Assembly (NCBI RefSeq): GCF_900091515.1
Contig: NZ_LT607410.1
Span: 434,001 to 498,000, forward strand
Origin: Micromonospora purpureochromogenes
GTDB taxonomy: Bacteria; Actinomycetota; Actinomycetes; Mycobacteriales; Micromonosporaceae
Reading direction: 5' to 3'
DNA length: 64,000 nt
In this document: in pieces, positions 36,889-45,936 of the stretch
Layout: the number at the start of each line of letters is the position of its first letter
Numbering within the stretch: position 1 is the stretch's first letter
The notes under the pieces: generated by a model
Databases searched by the model: none
Told to the model about the DNA's origin: nothing
The model's input: the letters and a program-made list of their open reading frames with translations, nothing else
Program-made: the position numbers and the translations under genes

Positions 36889-38567
36889 CGGGCATCGTCG
36901 GCCGGATGCGCGAGGCGTTCCGGGGCGAGCAGCGGGTGGACGCCGACGACCTGGTGGCCCGCCTCGACGCGGTACGCCGTTTCCTGGCCGCCGTGGACGG
37001 CCAGGTGCCGGACTCCCGCCTGGTCACCGCGCACACCCTGGTCGAGCGGGCCGGCACCCGGCTGGCGCTCTCCCGCGACCACACCGTGGTGGCGCTCGCC
37101 GGCGCCACCGGCAGTGGCAAGTCCAGCCTGTTCAACGCGCTGGCCCGGCTGGATCTCTCCCCGGTCGGCGTGCGCCGCCCGACCACCGGCGTGGCGCACG
37201 CCTGCGTCTGGGGCCGGCTCGACGGCGCCAACCGGCTGCTCGACTGGGTCGGCGTGCTGCCCCGGCACCGGTTCGTCCGGGAGAGCGCGCTGGACGCCGA
37301 CGACGAGACCGGCCTGCACGGGCTGGTCCTGCTCGACCTGCCCGACTTCGACTCGGTGCAGCGGTCCCACCGGCTGGAGGTGGACCGGCTGCTGGGCCTG
37401 GTCGACCTGGTGGTCTGGGTGGTCGACCCGCAGAAGTACGCCGACCGGGTGATCCACACCAGCTACCTGCGCGAGTTCCACCGGCACCGGGACGTGACCC
37501 TGGTCGTGCTCAACCAGGCCGACCGGCTGTCGGCGACCGAGCTGCCCCGGGTCCTCGACGACCTGCGCCGGCTGCTCGACGCCGACGGGCTGGACGGCGT
37601 GCCGCTGCTGGCCACCACGGCGGTCCACCCGGGCGGCTTGACGGGGCTACGGGAGGCGCTGGAGCGGGCGGTCTCCGAGCGTCAGGCGTCCCTGCGCCGG
37701 CTCTCCGGCGACGTGGACGCCGTCGTGGCCGGGCTGGGCGAGCTGGTGGTCACGGACGTCCCCCGCGACGCCCCGGACGAGGACACGGTCCGTTCGCTGG
37801 ACCGGGCCCTCGCCGGCGCGGCCGGGGTGCCGGCGGTGGCCGACGCCGTCCAGGGGGCGTACCGGCACCGGGCCGGCGGCACCACCGGCTGGCCGGTCGT
37901 CCGGGGCTGGCGCCGGCTGCGACCGGATCCGCTGCGCCGGCTGCACCTGCCCGGCCCGGCCGCCGGGGCCGACCGGCCGGAGGAGAGCCTGGTCGCCGCG
38001 ACCTCGGTGCCCGACCCGACCGCCGCCCAGCGGTCCGCCCTCGGGCTGGCCATCCGCGCGGTCGCCGACCGTTCCGGCGCCGGCCTGCCCGCGCCCTGGC
38101 CGGACGCGGTCACCACGGCCGCCCGGTCCCGCCTGGACGATCTGCCGGACGCGCTGGACCGGGCGATCGCCGGCACCGACCTGGGCATGGACCGCCGGCC
38201 GCTCTGGTGGCGGCTCGTCGGTGGCGTCCAGTGGCTGGTCACCCTCGCCGCGCTGGCCGGGCTCGGCTGGCTGCTGCTCGGCTACGCGCTGCGCGCGCTC
38301 GGGCTGCCCGCCCTGGAGTACCCGCGGGTGGGCGAGGTGCCGCTGCCGACCCTGCTGCTGCTCGGCGGCCTGCTCGCCGGGCTGCTGGTGGCCGCGGTGA
38401 CCCGGCCGGTGATCCGCTGGGCGGCCCGGCGGGCCCGGCAGCGGGCCGAGAAGCGCCTCAGCGCCGCGGTGGCCGGGGTCGGCGACACGTACGTCCTCAG
38501 CCCGGTACGGGCCGTCCTCGACCGGTACGGGCAGGCCCGGGACGCGCTGCGCGACGCGGCCCGGTGA
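36885..38567 (+). CDS. Dynamin-like/YfjP-type membrane GTPase, second of a pair
   Basis: A 560-residue GTPase with G1 GATGSGKSS (near residues 72-80), G2 threonines in RRPTTGVAHA, G3 DLPDFD (about 150) and G4 NQAD (about 210-213). After a helical region of 200 residues come two hydrophobic helices (about 440-465 and 485-512) and a basic tail (RRARQRAEKRL). All GTPase motifs look functional, whereas its upstream partner has a weaker G4. The two genes overlap by four bases, so they are translated together and probably form a heteromeric membrane-remodelling or trafficking complex (inference). Some databases name this family YfjP or 50S-ribosome-binding GTPase. Confidence 0.82.
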   Translation: MTGIVGRMREAFRGEQRVDADDLVARLDAVRRFLAAVDGQVPDSRLVTAHTLVERAGTRLALSRDHTVVALAGATGSGKSSLFNALARLDLSPVGVRRPTTGVAHACVWGRLDGANRLLDWVGVLPRHRFVRESALDADDETGLHGLVLLDLPDFDSVQRSHRLEVDRLLGLVDLVVWVVDPQKYADRVIHTSYLREFHRHRDVTLVVLNQADRLSATELPRVLDDLRRLLDADGLDGVPLLATTAVHPGGLTGLREALERAVSERQASLRRLSGDVDAVVAGLGELVVTDVPRDAPDEDTVRSLDRALAGAAGVPAVADAVQGAYRHRAGGTTGWPVVRGWRRLRPDPLRRLHLPGPAAGADRPEESLVAATSVPDPTAAQRSALGLAIRAVADRSGAGLPAPWPDAVTTAARSRLDDLPDALDRAIAGTDLGMDRRPLWWRLVGGVQWLVTLAALAGLGWLLLGYALRALGLPALEYPRVGEVPLPTLLLLGGLLAGLLVAAVTRPVIRWAARRARQRAEKRLSAAVAGVGDTYVLSPVRAVLDRYGQARDALRDAAR

Positions 38568-38620
38568 GGCCGGCCCTCGGCACGGGTGTCCCGGCGGCCG
38601 TCGCGGCGTAGGGTCGGACC

Positions 38621-39847
38621 ATGGCCACGCCACAGACCCCCTACGACGCGGTGCTGCACGCCGCCCGCGACGTGACGAGGCTGGACACCGCCCTCGACGC
38701 CGAGATGCTCGGCGCCGCCCTGCTGGGCAGCGTCTACGCGATCGCCGAGACCGACCGGGAGCGGGCGGTACGGGAGTTCGTCGCCGGCTTCCTGGCCGCC
38801 ACCTCGCGCCGCCGGACCGCCGCCGCGACCACCATCCGGTCGGTCTTCGCCGCGCTGGTGCCGGACGCGGAGGGCGCCGCGAAGGTCCGCCCCGGCACCC
38901 AGGCCCCGGCCTGGTCCGGCCAGCTCGGCCGGGTGCACCTCACCGGCGCCTGGTCGTACGGCGACGTGTACGGCGACCAGACCTCCTACCTCGCCACCTT
39001 CGCCTACGACGACGCGACGGGTGGTCCGGAGCACGCACTGGTGGCGCTCGTCGACCACAACATCGGCATCACCAAGGACGTCTTCGTGGGCGGCCCCGCC
39101 GAGCGGATCCTCGAACAGGTCCGGCAGATGTGCGCCACGGACGACCTGACCTGGTTCCGCGAGGAGGACCCGGCCCGGATGCACGGCGAGGTGAGCCGGC
39201 ACCTGACGGTCACCGACGACCTCGGCGACCTGCCCGGTGAGGGTTCGATCGCCACCGACCGGGCCCTGGTCGGCGCCCGGCTGGCGGTGCTGCCCGGCGC
39301 GCCGGCGGACACGCTGACCTGGGACGCCGAGCCGCTCACCGGGGAGGAGCGCACCGAGCTGGTGCGGGCCTTCCTGGCGTCGCCGGAGGCGGTCCGCGCC
39401 GGCCTGCACGCGCTGGACGGCGACGCGGAGCTGGCCTCGCTGCACTTCTGTCTGGGCCTGCTCTTCGACCACGCGGCGAGCTTCCCGGACGCCGACCCGC
39501 TGCGCTGGAGCCCGGCGGTGGCGGGGCTGTTCCTGCTGGACTGGGTGCACCGCCGGGCCGTGCTGGACATGGACGACGCGGCGATGCTGCCCCGGGTGCT
39601 GCGCGCCTGGACGGCCTTCGCGGGACATCGGCGCGGCCTGCCGGAGCAGGCCGTCAGCCGGACCGACGAGGCGATCGAGGAGCTGGTGCCGGAGTTCGCC
39701 CGGCTCTACAGCACGGGTGAGCGGCGCAGCCCGGCCACCGCCGCGGTGGCGCAGCTGATGGCGGACGGGGTCGACCCGGACGACCCGGCCGCGCTGGACG
39801 CCTGGATCGAGGCGAACCGGCAGCGCCTCGGCGACGACACCCCCTGA
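38621..39847 (+). CDS. Uncharacterised soluble protein (408 aa)
   Basis: A 408-residue soluble protein with no signal peptide or membrane helix. It has LPDAEGAAKVRPGTQAP, HLTGAWSYGDVYGDQTSYLATF, ALVALVDHNIGITKDVFVGG and a helical C-terminal half (LLDWVHRRAVLDMDDAAMLPRVLRAW, then DEAIEELVPEFARLY). I do not recognise a family; similar unnamed proteins occur in actinomycetes. It starts 53 bases after the GTPase pair on the same strand, close enough to be co-transcribed. The central DHNIG segment and the acidic residues around it are the best candidate for a site, but no function can be inferred. Confidence 0.75.
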   Translation: MATPQTPYDAVLHAARDVTRLDTALDAEMLGAALLGSVYAIAETDRERAVREFVAGFLAATSRRRTAAATTIRSVFAALVPDAEGAAKVRPGTQAPAWSGQLGRVHLTGAWSYGDVYGDQTSYLATFAYDDATGGPEHALVALVDHNIGITKDVFVGGPAERILEQVRQMCATDDLTWFREEDPARMHGEVSRHLTVTDDLGDLPGEGSIATDRALVGARLAVLPGAPADTLTWDAEPLTGEERTELVRAFLASPEAVRAGLHALDGDAELASLHFCLGLLFDHAASFPDADPLRWSPAVAGLFLLDWVHRRAVLDMDDAAMLPRVLRAWTAFAGHRRGLPEQAVSRTDEAIEELVPEFARLYSTGERRSPATAAVAQLMADGVDPDDPAALDAWIEANRQRLGDDTP

Positions 39848-39862
39848 CCGGTCACGCCGCGC

Positions 39863-40405
39863 TCAGCGCAGCGCGGCGTAGACCAGGCCGGCGACCAGAC
39901 CGCCGACCACACCCCCGACGACCACCTGCGCGACGGTGTGGTCGCGCAGCCGTACCCGGGACCAGCCGGCCAGGGCCGGCAGCGGCGCGGCGGCGAGCAT
40001 CCGGGGGCCGAAGGTCAGCGCCAGCACGACCACCGCGCCGGCGGCAACCGCGGTGTGGATCGACATCTTCCACCAGTGGCTGACGGTCACCGCCACCACC
40101 AGGCCGACCACCCCGGCGGCGACCAGGGCGAGCACCGGCCGGGGGGCGCCGAGCGCCGCGAGCAGCGCCAGGCCGGCGGTGGCCGAGGCCAGGCCGAAGA
40201 GCAGGGGTACCCGCCGCTGGTCGCGGACGCCCACGTGGTGGTCGGTCAGGCGGCCGCGCCGCACCCCGCCGAGGATGTACGCGAACGGGATGCCGCTGGC
40301 GAAGACCGAGGCGAGCAGCGCCCAGCCGAGCCCGTGCGCGCCGCCGGCGCCGTGCCAGCCGACCGCGACGGTCAGCAGGGTGACCAGCACGGCGGGGGCG
40401 GTCAC
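39863..40405 (-). CDS. Polytopic membrane protein resembling PAP2 phosphatases
   Basis: A 180-residue membrane protein with five to six hydrophobic segments. HWWKMSIHTAVAAGA (about 108-122) followed by WSRVRLRDHTVAQVVVGGVVGG (about 148-170) matches the PAP2 layout: a weak second motif with S-x-H and a third motif S-R-x5-H-(T/D) where the histidine is the phosphate nucleophile. The first KxxxxxxRP motif is not clear, so it may be an inactive or divergent member. GTG 40405 is the start given; the frame is open further upstream, so the N-terminus could be longer. It is convergent with the 38621 gene, 15 bases away. Confidence 0.7.
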   Translation of the reverse strand: MTAPAVLVTLLTVAVGWHGAGGAHGLGWALLASVFASGIPFAYILGGVRRGRLTDHHVGVRDQRRVPLLFGLASATAGLALLAALGAPRPVLALVAAGVVGLVVAVTVSHWWKMSIHTAVAAGAVVVLALTFGPRMLAAAPLPALAGWSRVRLRDHTVAQVVVGGVVGGLVAGLVYAALR

Positions 40406-40573
40406 CTCGGTAAGCAGCCGGGCCAGCCGGGTCAGGGGTCCGGGCGGTACGACGACCCGGCGGAGCCCACCGTCGTCACCGCCCCCGTCGATCCCGCTCA
40501 GCTCCCCGTCCCCGATCCGTCCCGTCCGGCCCCGCCGCGGGCCGGTTGCGCCGGCGGCGGGCGTACGGCCCGG

Positions 40574-41569
40574 TCAGCTGGCGTCGCCCGTCACCGTACC
40601 GTCCGGATCGGGGGCGTCGTGGCTGGTCGGCGCGGGCGCCGCCGGCCGCTGCGGGGCCGGGCTCGGGGAGGTCTCCGGGAACTTCGGCGGACGGGCGGTG
40701 GGCGACGGCGGTCGGACCGGCGGTCGGGCGGCCGGACGCCGACGCGGGCCACCGGTGGCGGCGGTGGCGGCGGGGCGCGGCGCGGCGGCCGGCGACGGGG
40801 GCGGTGGCGGGGTACGGGTGGGGGCCACGTTCGGCGCGGGCGTCGGGGTCGGGGTCACGGTCGGCTCGGCCGTCGGGGTCGGCGTCACGGTCGGCTCGGG
40901 GTCGGGCGACGGCTCGGGCGAGTCGGTGGCGGTGGGCTCCGCGCTGACGGTGGGCGTCGGGTCCGGCGGCGGCTCGGAGAAGGTGCTGCTCGGCTCGGCG
41001 GTCGCGGTGGACCCGGGGGTCGGCGAGCCGGCCGGCGTGGGACGGGGTGCGGGGGCCGGTGCGGCGGTCCGGCCGGGCGCGGGCGGGGTGGGCCGTGGGG
41101 GCGGGGGCGGCGGCAGCGGGCGCCGGGCCGAGCCGGGAGCGGCCGGGGCCGGTCCCGCCGGCGCGGCCGCGGGCAGCGCGGGCAGTGGCGGCCCGAGCGG
41201 GACCAGGCTGACCGCACCGGGCCCCGCGGCGGGGACGGCGGCCGGCGGGTATCCAGGCCCGGCGGACGGCGGCGCGGGCTGGCCGGTGGCGGGCAGCGGG
41301 ACCACCACCGGGCCGTCGGAGGGGGTGGGCAGGAACGGGGTGCTGCCGTCGGGGAGCGCGCTGCTGCCGACGGTGGCGGAGCCGGTGCTGAAGGCCGCGA
41401 GGATCGGCATGGACGCCGTGCCGGCGAGCAGGGCCACGGTGAAGAGGTAGCCGCGGCCTGGGCCGGCCGGCCCGGGGGCGCGGTGGGACCCGATCATCCG
41501 CCGGTAGCCACCACCGGAGCGGTGTCGGCCGAGCATGGGAGCGGGAGGACCGTCACCTGACTCGGACAC
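40574..41569 (-). CDS. Membrane-anchored Pro/Thr-rich low-complexity protein
   Basis: A 331-residue protein, GTG 41569 with a GAGGGAG site upstream. A basic N-terminus and one helix (YLFTVALLAGTASMPILAAF, near residues 40-60) anchor it; everything after is proline-rich and disordered: PPPPPPRPTPPAP, then many PTVTPTPT-type repeats (near 210-235), then Pro/Arg/Ala stretches. No cysteine or catalytic residue is conserved. Such proteins often span the peptidoglycan or are heavily O-mannosylated on Thr/Pro runs; this is inference. It lies upstream of the PAP2-like gene on the same strand. The N-terminus could extend upstream to ATG 41602. Confidence 0.62.
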   Translation of the reverse strand: MSESGDGPPAPMLGRHRSGGGYRRMIGSHRAPGPAGPGRGYLFTVALLAGTASMPILAAFSTGSATVGSSALPDGSTPFLPTPSDGPVVVPLPATGQPAPPSAGPGYPPAAVPAAGPGAVSLVPLGPPLPALPAAAPAGPAPAAPGSARRPLPPPPPPRPTPPAPGRTAAPAPAPRPTPAGSPTPGSTATAEPSSTFSEPPPDPTPTVSAEPTATDSPEPSPDPEPTVTPTPTAEPTVTPTPTPAPNVAPTRTPPPPPSPAAAPRPAATAATGGPRRRPAARPPVRPPSPTARPPKFPETSPSPAPQRPAAPAPTSHDAPDPDGTVTGDAS

Positions 41570-42066
41570 CGCACAACTCCCTCGTCGTTGATTTTTGGGC
41601 AACCGGGCACCGGCGGGCTTTCTAAACGGACATACGGCTTGAAACGCCCTACCTGCATCCAGGTCAGCTTGGACCAGTGACGCTCAGTTCACCAGGGACC
41701 ACAGCGTGTCGACACACAAAATGTCCGTCGCCATGAATCTTCCAAGGGACAAATACGTCGATGCGTCGCGAAGACGACGGAACGGGACCGGCGAGGGAGG
41801 CCATACTGTGGGACCGCTCACCTCCTCTGCAATCATTCAGGCACGACGGCAACGCAGCCGGCCTCCGCGCACCCCGCGGCAGGCGCGGTTCGGCGCCGGC
41901 GCTCCCGAACCGGGTTCCTCCCCGAATCCGGCTCACCGCCGCGCGGCAACCCTCACCGGGGCTAGGCGCGGCCGCCAGGAACCAGCCCGGCACCGGCCGG
42001 GCCGGCGTACGAGTTGCGCGGACGGGTCACCCCCGGCGCCGACGCAGACACGACAGGGAGAGACGG
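41570..42066. other. Gene-free region upstream of the 2-oxoacid dehydrogenase operon
   Basis: About 500 bases without a convincing gene. Bases 41590-41770 are clearly less GC-rich than the surroundings and should hold the promoters of the leftward Pro-rich gene and of the rightward dehydrogenase operon. Frames here are shadow-like. No palindrome or riboswitch was recognised; an AGGGAGAG site directly precedes ATG 42067. Confidence 0.5.
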
Positions 42067-43245
42067 ATGGCAAAGGGCGACCCCGGGGTCACCAGCCGCG
42101 GCCGGCGGGCCGCACCCCGGTCCAAGCGCACCGCCGCGGCGGGCGAGCCGGAACTCGTACAGCTGCTCACCCCCACCGGTGAGCGGATCGACAGCGCGAT
42201 CGGCCCGGACGGGACCGAGTACCGCGTCGACTTCACCGACGAGGAGTACCGCGGGCTCTACCGCGACCTCGTGCTGGTCCGCAAGCTCGACGCCGAGGCC
42301 ACCGCGCTGCAGCGCCAGGGCGAGCTGGGCCTCTGGGCCAGCCTGCTCGGCCAGGAGGCCGCGCAGGTCGGTTCGGGGCGCGCGCTGCGTACCCAGGACA
42401 TGGCCTTCCCGACCTACCGTGAGCACGGCGTCCTCTACTGCCGGGGCATCGACCCGATCATGCCGCTCGGCCTGTTCCGCGGCGTCGACCAGGGCGGCTG
42501 GGACCCGAACGAGTTCAAGTTCAACATGTACACGATCGTGATCGGGGCGCAGACCCTGCACGCGACCGGGTACGCCATGGGTGTCGCCATGGACGGCAAG
42601 ACCGGCACCGACGACGGCGAGGCGGTGATCGCCTACTTCGGCGACGGCGCCACGAGCCAGGGCGACGTCAACGAGGCGTTCGTCTGGGCCAGCGTCTTCA
42701 ACGCGCCGCTGGTCTTCTTCTGCCAGAACAACCAGTACGCCATCTCGGAGCCGCTGGAGCGGCAGACCCGCGTCCCGCTCTACCAGCGCGCGGATGGCTT
42801 CGGCTTCCCCGGCGTCCGGGTGGACGGCAACGACGTGCTCGCCTCGTACGCGGTGACCCGGCACGCGCTGGACAACGCCCGGCTCGGCCAGGGCCCCAGC
42901 CTGATCGAGGCGTACACCTACCGGATGGGGGCGCACACCACCTCCGACGACCCGACCCGCTACCGGATCGCCAGCGAGGTCGAGGCCTGGCAGGCCAAGG
43001 ACCCGATCGCCCGGATGAAGGCGTTCCTGACCAACCAGCAGATCGCCGACGCGGACTTCTTCGCCTCCGTCGACGAGCAGGCCCGCACCGAGTCGGTGCA
43101 CCTGCGCGAGCGGGTGCTCGCCATGCCCAATCCCGAGCCGGTGTCGATGTTCGACCACGTCTACCCCACCGGGTCCCCCGAGCTCGACGAGCAGCGGGCG
43201 CAGTTCAGCAAGTACATGGAGTCGTTCGAGGGGAGCGCCCACTGA
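42067..43245 (+). CDS. 2-oxoacid dehydrogenase E1 component, alpha subunit
   Basis: A 392-residue thiamine-diphosphate enzyme subunit that, with beta, decarboxylates a 2-oxoacid and passes the acyl group to the E2 lipoyl arm. The ThDP motif GDGATSQGD..N (about 192-222) is present, with YRMGAHTTSDDPTRYR and an arginine-rich phosphorylation-loop equivalent. Length and style match both PdhA and branched-chain BkdA; the YREHGVLYCRGIDP region and EFK.N. are seen in the pyruvate or branched-chain types, so the substrate is unsettled. ATG 42067 has an AGGGAG site; the open frame goes further upstream in low-quality sequence. The stop overlaps the beta start by one base. Confidence 0.88.
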   Translation: MAKGDPGVTSRGRRAAPRSKRTAAAGEPELVQLLTPTGERIDSAIGPDGTEYRVDFTDEEYRGLYRDLVLVRKLDAEATALQRQGELGLWASLLGQEAAQVGSGRALRTQDMAFPTYREHGVLYCRGIDPIMPLGLFRGVDQGGWDPNEFKFNMYTIVIGAQTLHATGYAMGVAMDGKTGTDDGEAVIAYFGDGATSQGDVNEAFVWASVFNAPLVFFCQNNQYAISEPLERQTRVPLYQRADGFGFPGVRVDGNDVLASYAVTRHALDNARLGQGPSLIEAYTYRMGAHTTSDDPTRYRIASEVEAWQAKDPIARMKAFLTNQQIADADFFASVDEQARTESVHLRERVLAMPNPEPVSMFDHVYPTGSPELDEQRAQFSKYMESFEGSAH

Positions 43246-44234
43246 TGGCCACGGAGACGCTCACCCTCGGCAAGGCCCTCAACACCGGTCTGCGCAAGGC
43301 CCTGGAGAACGACCCCAAGGTCGTCATCATGGGCGAGGACGTCGGCAAGCTCGGCGGCGTCTTCCGGATCACCGACGGGCTCCAGAAGGACTTCGGCGAC
43401 CAGCGGGTGATCGACACCCCGCTGGCCGAGTCCGGCATCATCGGCACCGCGGTCGGCCTCGCCATCCGCGGCTTCCGCCCGGTCTGCGAGATCCAGTTCG
43501 ACGGCTTCGTCTACCCGGCGTACGACCAGATCGTGTCGCAGGTGGCGAAGATGCACTACCGCTCGCAGGGCAAGGTCCGGATCCCGATGGTCATCCGGAT
43601 CCCGTACGGCGGCGGCATCGGCGCGGTCGAGCACCACTCCGAATCGCCCGAGGCGTACTTCGCCCACACCGCCGGTCTGAAGGTCGTCACCTGCGCCAAC
43701 CCGCAGGACGCGTACTCGATGATCCAGCAGGCGATCGCCTCGGACGACCCGATCGTCTTCCTGGAGCCCAAGCGGCGCTACTGGGAGAAGGGTCCGGTCG
43801 ACCTGGACGCCCCGCTCGCGGACGCGTACCCGCTGCACTCCGCGCGGGTGGCGCGGGCCGGCACCGACGCCACCGTGCTGGCGTACGGCCCGATGGTGCG
43901 GACCTGCCTGGACGCGGCCACCGCCGCCGCCGAGGACGGCCGGCAGCTGGAGGTCATCGACCTGCGCACGCTCTCCCCGCTGGACCTGACCGCCGCGTAC
44001 GAGTCGGTCAGGCGCACCGGCCGCTGCGTGGTCGTGCACGAGGCCCCGGGCAACCTGGGCCTGGGCTCGGAGATCGCCGCCCGGATCACCGAGGAGTGCT
44101 TCTACTCCCTGGAGTCCCCGGTGCTGCGCGTCACCGGCTTCGACACCCCCTACCCGGCCAGCCGGGTGGAGGAGGAGTACCTGCCCGACCTCGACCGGGT
44201 GCTCGACGCCGTCGACCGCACCTTCGGCTGGTGA
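43245..44234 (+). CDS. 2-oxoacid dehydrogenase E1 component, beta subunit
   Basis: A 329-residue E1-beta subunit (transketolase-like Pyr domain plus C domain). GEDVGKLGGVFRIT (about 29-42), DTPLAESGIIG, EIQFDGFVYPAYDQI and the EHHSESPEA active-site segment are intact. With E1-alpha it forms the alpha2beta2 heterotetramer. Its ATG shares one base with the alpha stop, and E2 follows with another overlap or short gap, so the three are one translation unit. As with alpha, sequence alone does not settle pyruvate against branched-chain substrates. Confidence 0.9.
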   Translation: MATETLTLGKALNTGLRKALENDPKVVIMGEDVGKLGGVFRITDGLQKDFGDQRVIDTPLAESGIIGTAVGLAIRGFRPVCEIQFDGFVYPAYDQIVSQVAKMHYRSQGKVRIPMVIRIPYGGGIGAVEHHSESPEAYFAHTAGLKVVTCANPQDAYSMIQQAIASDDPIVFLEPKRRYWEKGPVDLDAPLADAYPLHSARVARAGTDATVLAYGPMVRTCLDAATAAAEDGRQLEVIDLRTLSPLDLTAAYESVRRTGRCVVVHEAPGNLGLGSEIAARITEECFYSLESPVLRVTGFDTPYPASRVEEEYLPDLDRVLDAVDRTFGW

Positions 44235-44239
44235 GCGCA

Positions 44240-45718
44240 ATGTCACGGATCAAGGAGTTCAACCTCCCCGACCTGGGCGAGGGCCTGACCGAGGGCGAGA
44301 TCCTCGCCTGGCTGGTCAAGGTGGGCGACGTCATCGAGCTGAACCAGCCGATCGTCGAGGTGGAGACGGCCAAGGCGGCCGTCGAGATCCCGGCGAAGTG
44401 GGCCGGCCAGGTGCGGTCGATCTTCCACCCGGAGGGCACCACGGTCGAGGTCGGCACGCCGATCATCGCGATCGACACCGACCCGGGCGCCGGGCCGATC
44501 GAGGAGTCGACGACCGGTGCGCCGGCCTCCGCGCTGCCCACCCCGTCGGCGGCCTCGCTGGCCGCCGTCGAGGTGGCCCCGACCGAGGGCGCGGTCGAGC
44601 CGGGCCTGATCGGCGGTCCCGCCCCGGGTGGGCGTACCGCCGTGCTGGTCGGCTACGGCCCGCGCACCACGGCGGCCAAGCGCCGTCCCCGCAAGGGCGA
44701 GGTGCCGGCCCAGGCCACGGCGACCCCGGCCGCGCCGGTGCAGCCCGCGCCGGCTCCGGTCGCGCCCGCTCCGGTCGCCCCGGTGTCGCCCGCCCCGGCG
44801 GTCAACGGCAACGGGCGGACCGGCGGGCTGGTGCTGGCCAAACCGCCGGTGCGCAAGCTCGCCAAGGACCTCGGCGTCGATCTGGCCACGCTGACCGGCT
44901 CGGGCCCGCTGGGCTCGATCACCCGGGAGGACGTACAGCGGGCGGCGAGCGGGACCCCGGCGGCGGCCGAGCCGCTGACGGTGGCGGCCCCGGCCACGGC
45001 GGCCGCGAGCTTCGGCGCGGACCGCGAGCAGCGCATCCCCGTCAAGGGGGTACGCAAGCTCACCGCCGAGAACATGTCCCGCTCGGCGTTCACCGCCCCG
45101 CACGTGACGGAGTTCCTCACCGTCGACGTGACCCGGGCGATGAAGGCGCTGGACCGGCTGCGCGAGCGGCGGGAGTGGCGCGACGTGCGCGTCTCGCCGC
45201 TGCTGCTGGTCGCCAAGGCGGTGCTGCTGGCGGTCAAGCGGCACCCGATGGTCAACTCGACCTGGGCCGGCGACGAGATCGTGGTCAAGGACTACGTCAA
45301 CCTGGGCATCGCGGCGGCCACCGAGCGCGGCCTGATCGTGCCGAACATCAAGGACGCCGGCCGGCTGTCGCTGCGCGAGCTGGCGGACGCGATGACCGAC
45401 CTGGTGCAGACGGCCAAGGCGGGGAAGACCTCGCCGGCCGACATGTCGGGCGGCACGCTGACGATCACCAACGTGGGGGTCTTCGGCGTGGACACCGGTA
45501 CGCCGATCCTGCCCCCGGGCGAGTCGGCGATCCTGGCCTTCGGCGCGGTCCGCGAGATGCCCTGGGTGCACAAGGGCAAGGTGAAGCCGCGCCAGGTCAC
45601 CACGCTGGGCCTGTCGTTCGACCACCGGATCATCGACGGTGAGCTCGGCTCGAAGTTCCTCCGCGACATCGGGGACTTCCTGGCCGACCCCGAGGCGGCG
45701 CTGCTCGCCTGGACCTGA
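44240..45718 (+). CDS. 2-oxoacid dehydrogenase E2, dihydrolipoyl acyltransferase
   Basis: A 492-residue E2: one N-terminal lipoyl domain with the lipoylated lysine predicted at K45 (ETAKAAVEI), an Ala/Pro/Val-rich linker (about 90-195), an E1/E3-binding domain (VRKLAKDLGVDL..LTGSGPLGSITREDV, near 200-235) and the catalytic domain with DHRIIDG (predicted H462). ATG 44240 is used; GTG 44231, overlapping the beta stop, is also possible. It accepts the acyl group from E1 and passes it to CoA. No E3 gene follows, so lipoamide dehydrogenase must come from elsewhere. A perfect terminator hairpin ends the operon. Confidence 0.92.
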   Translation: MSRIKEFNLPDLGEGLTEGEILAWLVKVGDVIELNQPIVEVETAKAAVEIPAKWAGQVRSIFHPEGTTVEVGTPIIAIDTDPGAGPIEESTTGAPASALPTPSAASLAAVEVAPTEGAVEPGLIGGPAPGGRTAVLVGYGPRTTAAKRRPRKGEVPAQATATPAAPVQPAPAPVAPAPVAPVSPAPAVNGNGRTGGLVLAKPPVRKLAKDLGVDLATLTGSGPLGSITREDVQRAASGTPAAAEPLTVAAPATAAASFGADREQRIPVKGVRKLTAENMSRSAFTAPHVTEFLTVDVTRAMKALDRLRERREWRDVRVSPLLLVAKAVLLAVKRHPMVNSTWAGDEIVVKDYVNLGIAAATERGLIVPNIKDAGRLSLRELADAMTDLVQTAKAGKTSPADMSGGTLTITNVGVFGVDTGTPILPPGESAILAFGAVREMPWVHKGKVKPRQVTTLGLSFDHRIIDGELGSKFLRDIGDFLADPEAALLAWT

Positions 45719-45736
45719 CCGTCCACGACACCAGCC

Positions 45737-45778
45737 ACGGCCGGTGTGCCCAGGGTGAACGCCCGGCACACCGGCCGT
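45737..45778. terminator. Terminator after the E1-E2 operon
   Basis: Perfect 14-base arms (45737-45750 and 45765-45778) around a 14-base loop, 19 bases past the E2 stop. Confidence 0.8.
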
Positions 45779-45936
45779 TGCCATTGCACGAAGAAACGTT
45801 CGGCAATACCCCCGCGTGGCCTACGAATCGTAGGCAGGTGTCTCAGCTCACCTAACAATCGATGGAATTTGGCGGCGTCTTGCGCTTCAATGGAGACATC
45901 AGGGGCTGACAACCGAATAGTCGGAGGAGAGACACC

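Noticed and set aside
40574..41569. Sortase or lipoprotein signal on the Pro-rich protein
   Set aside because: No LPxTG motif or lipobox; only a single internal helix is present.
41664..42182. Possible short genes in the region before the dehydrogenase operon
   Set aside because: Frames on both strands lack ribosome sites and family-like sequence, and the plus-strand one overlaps the E1-alpha start.
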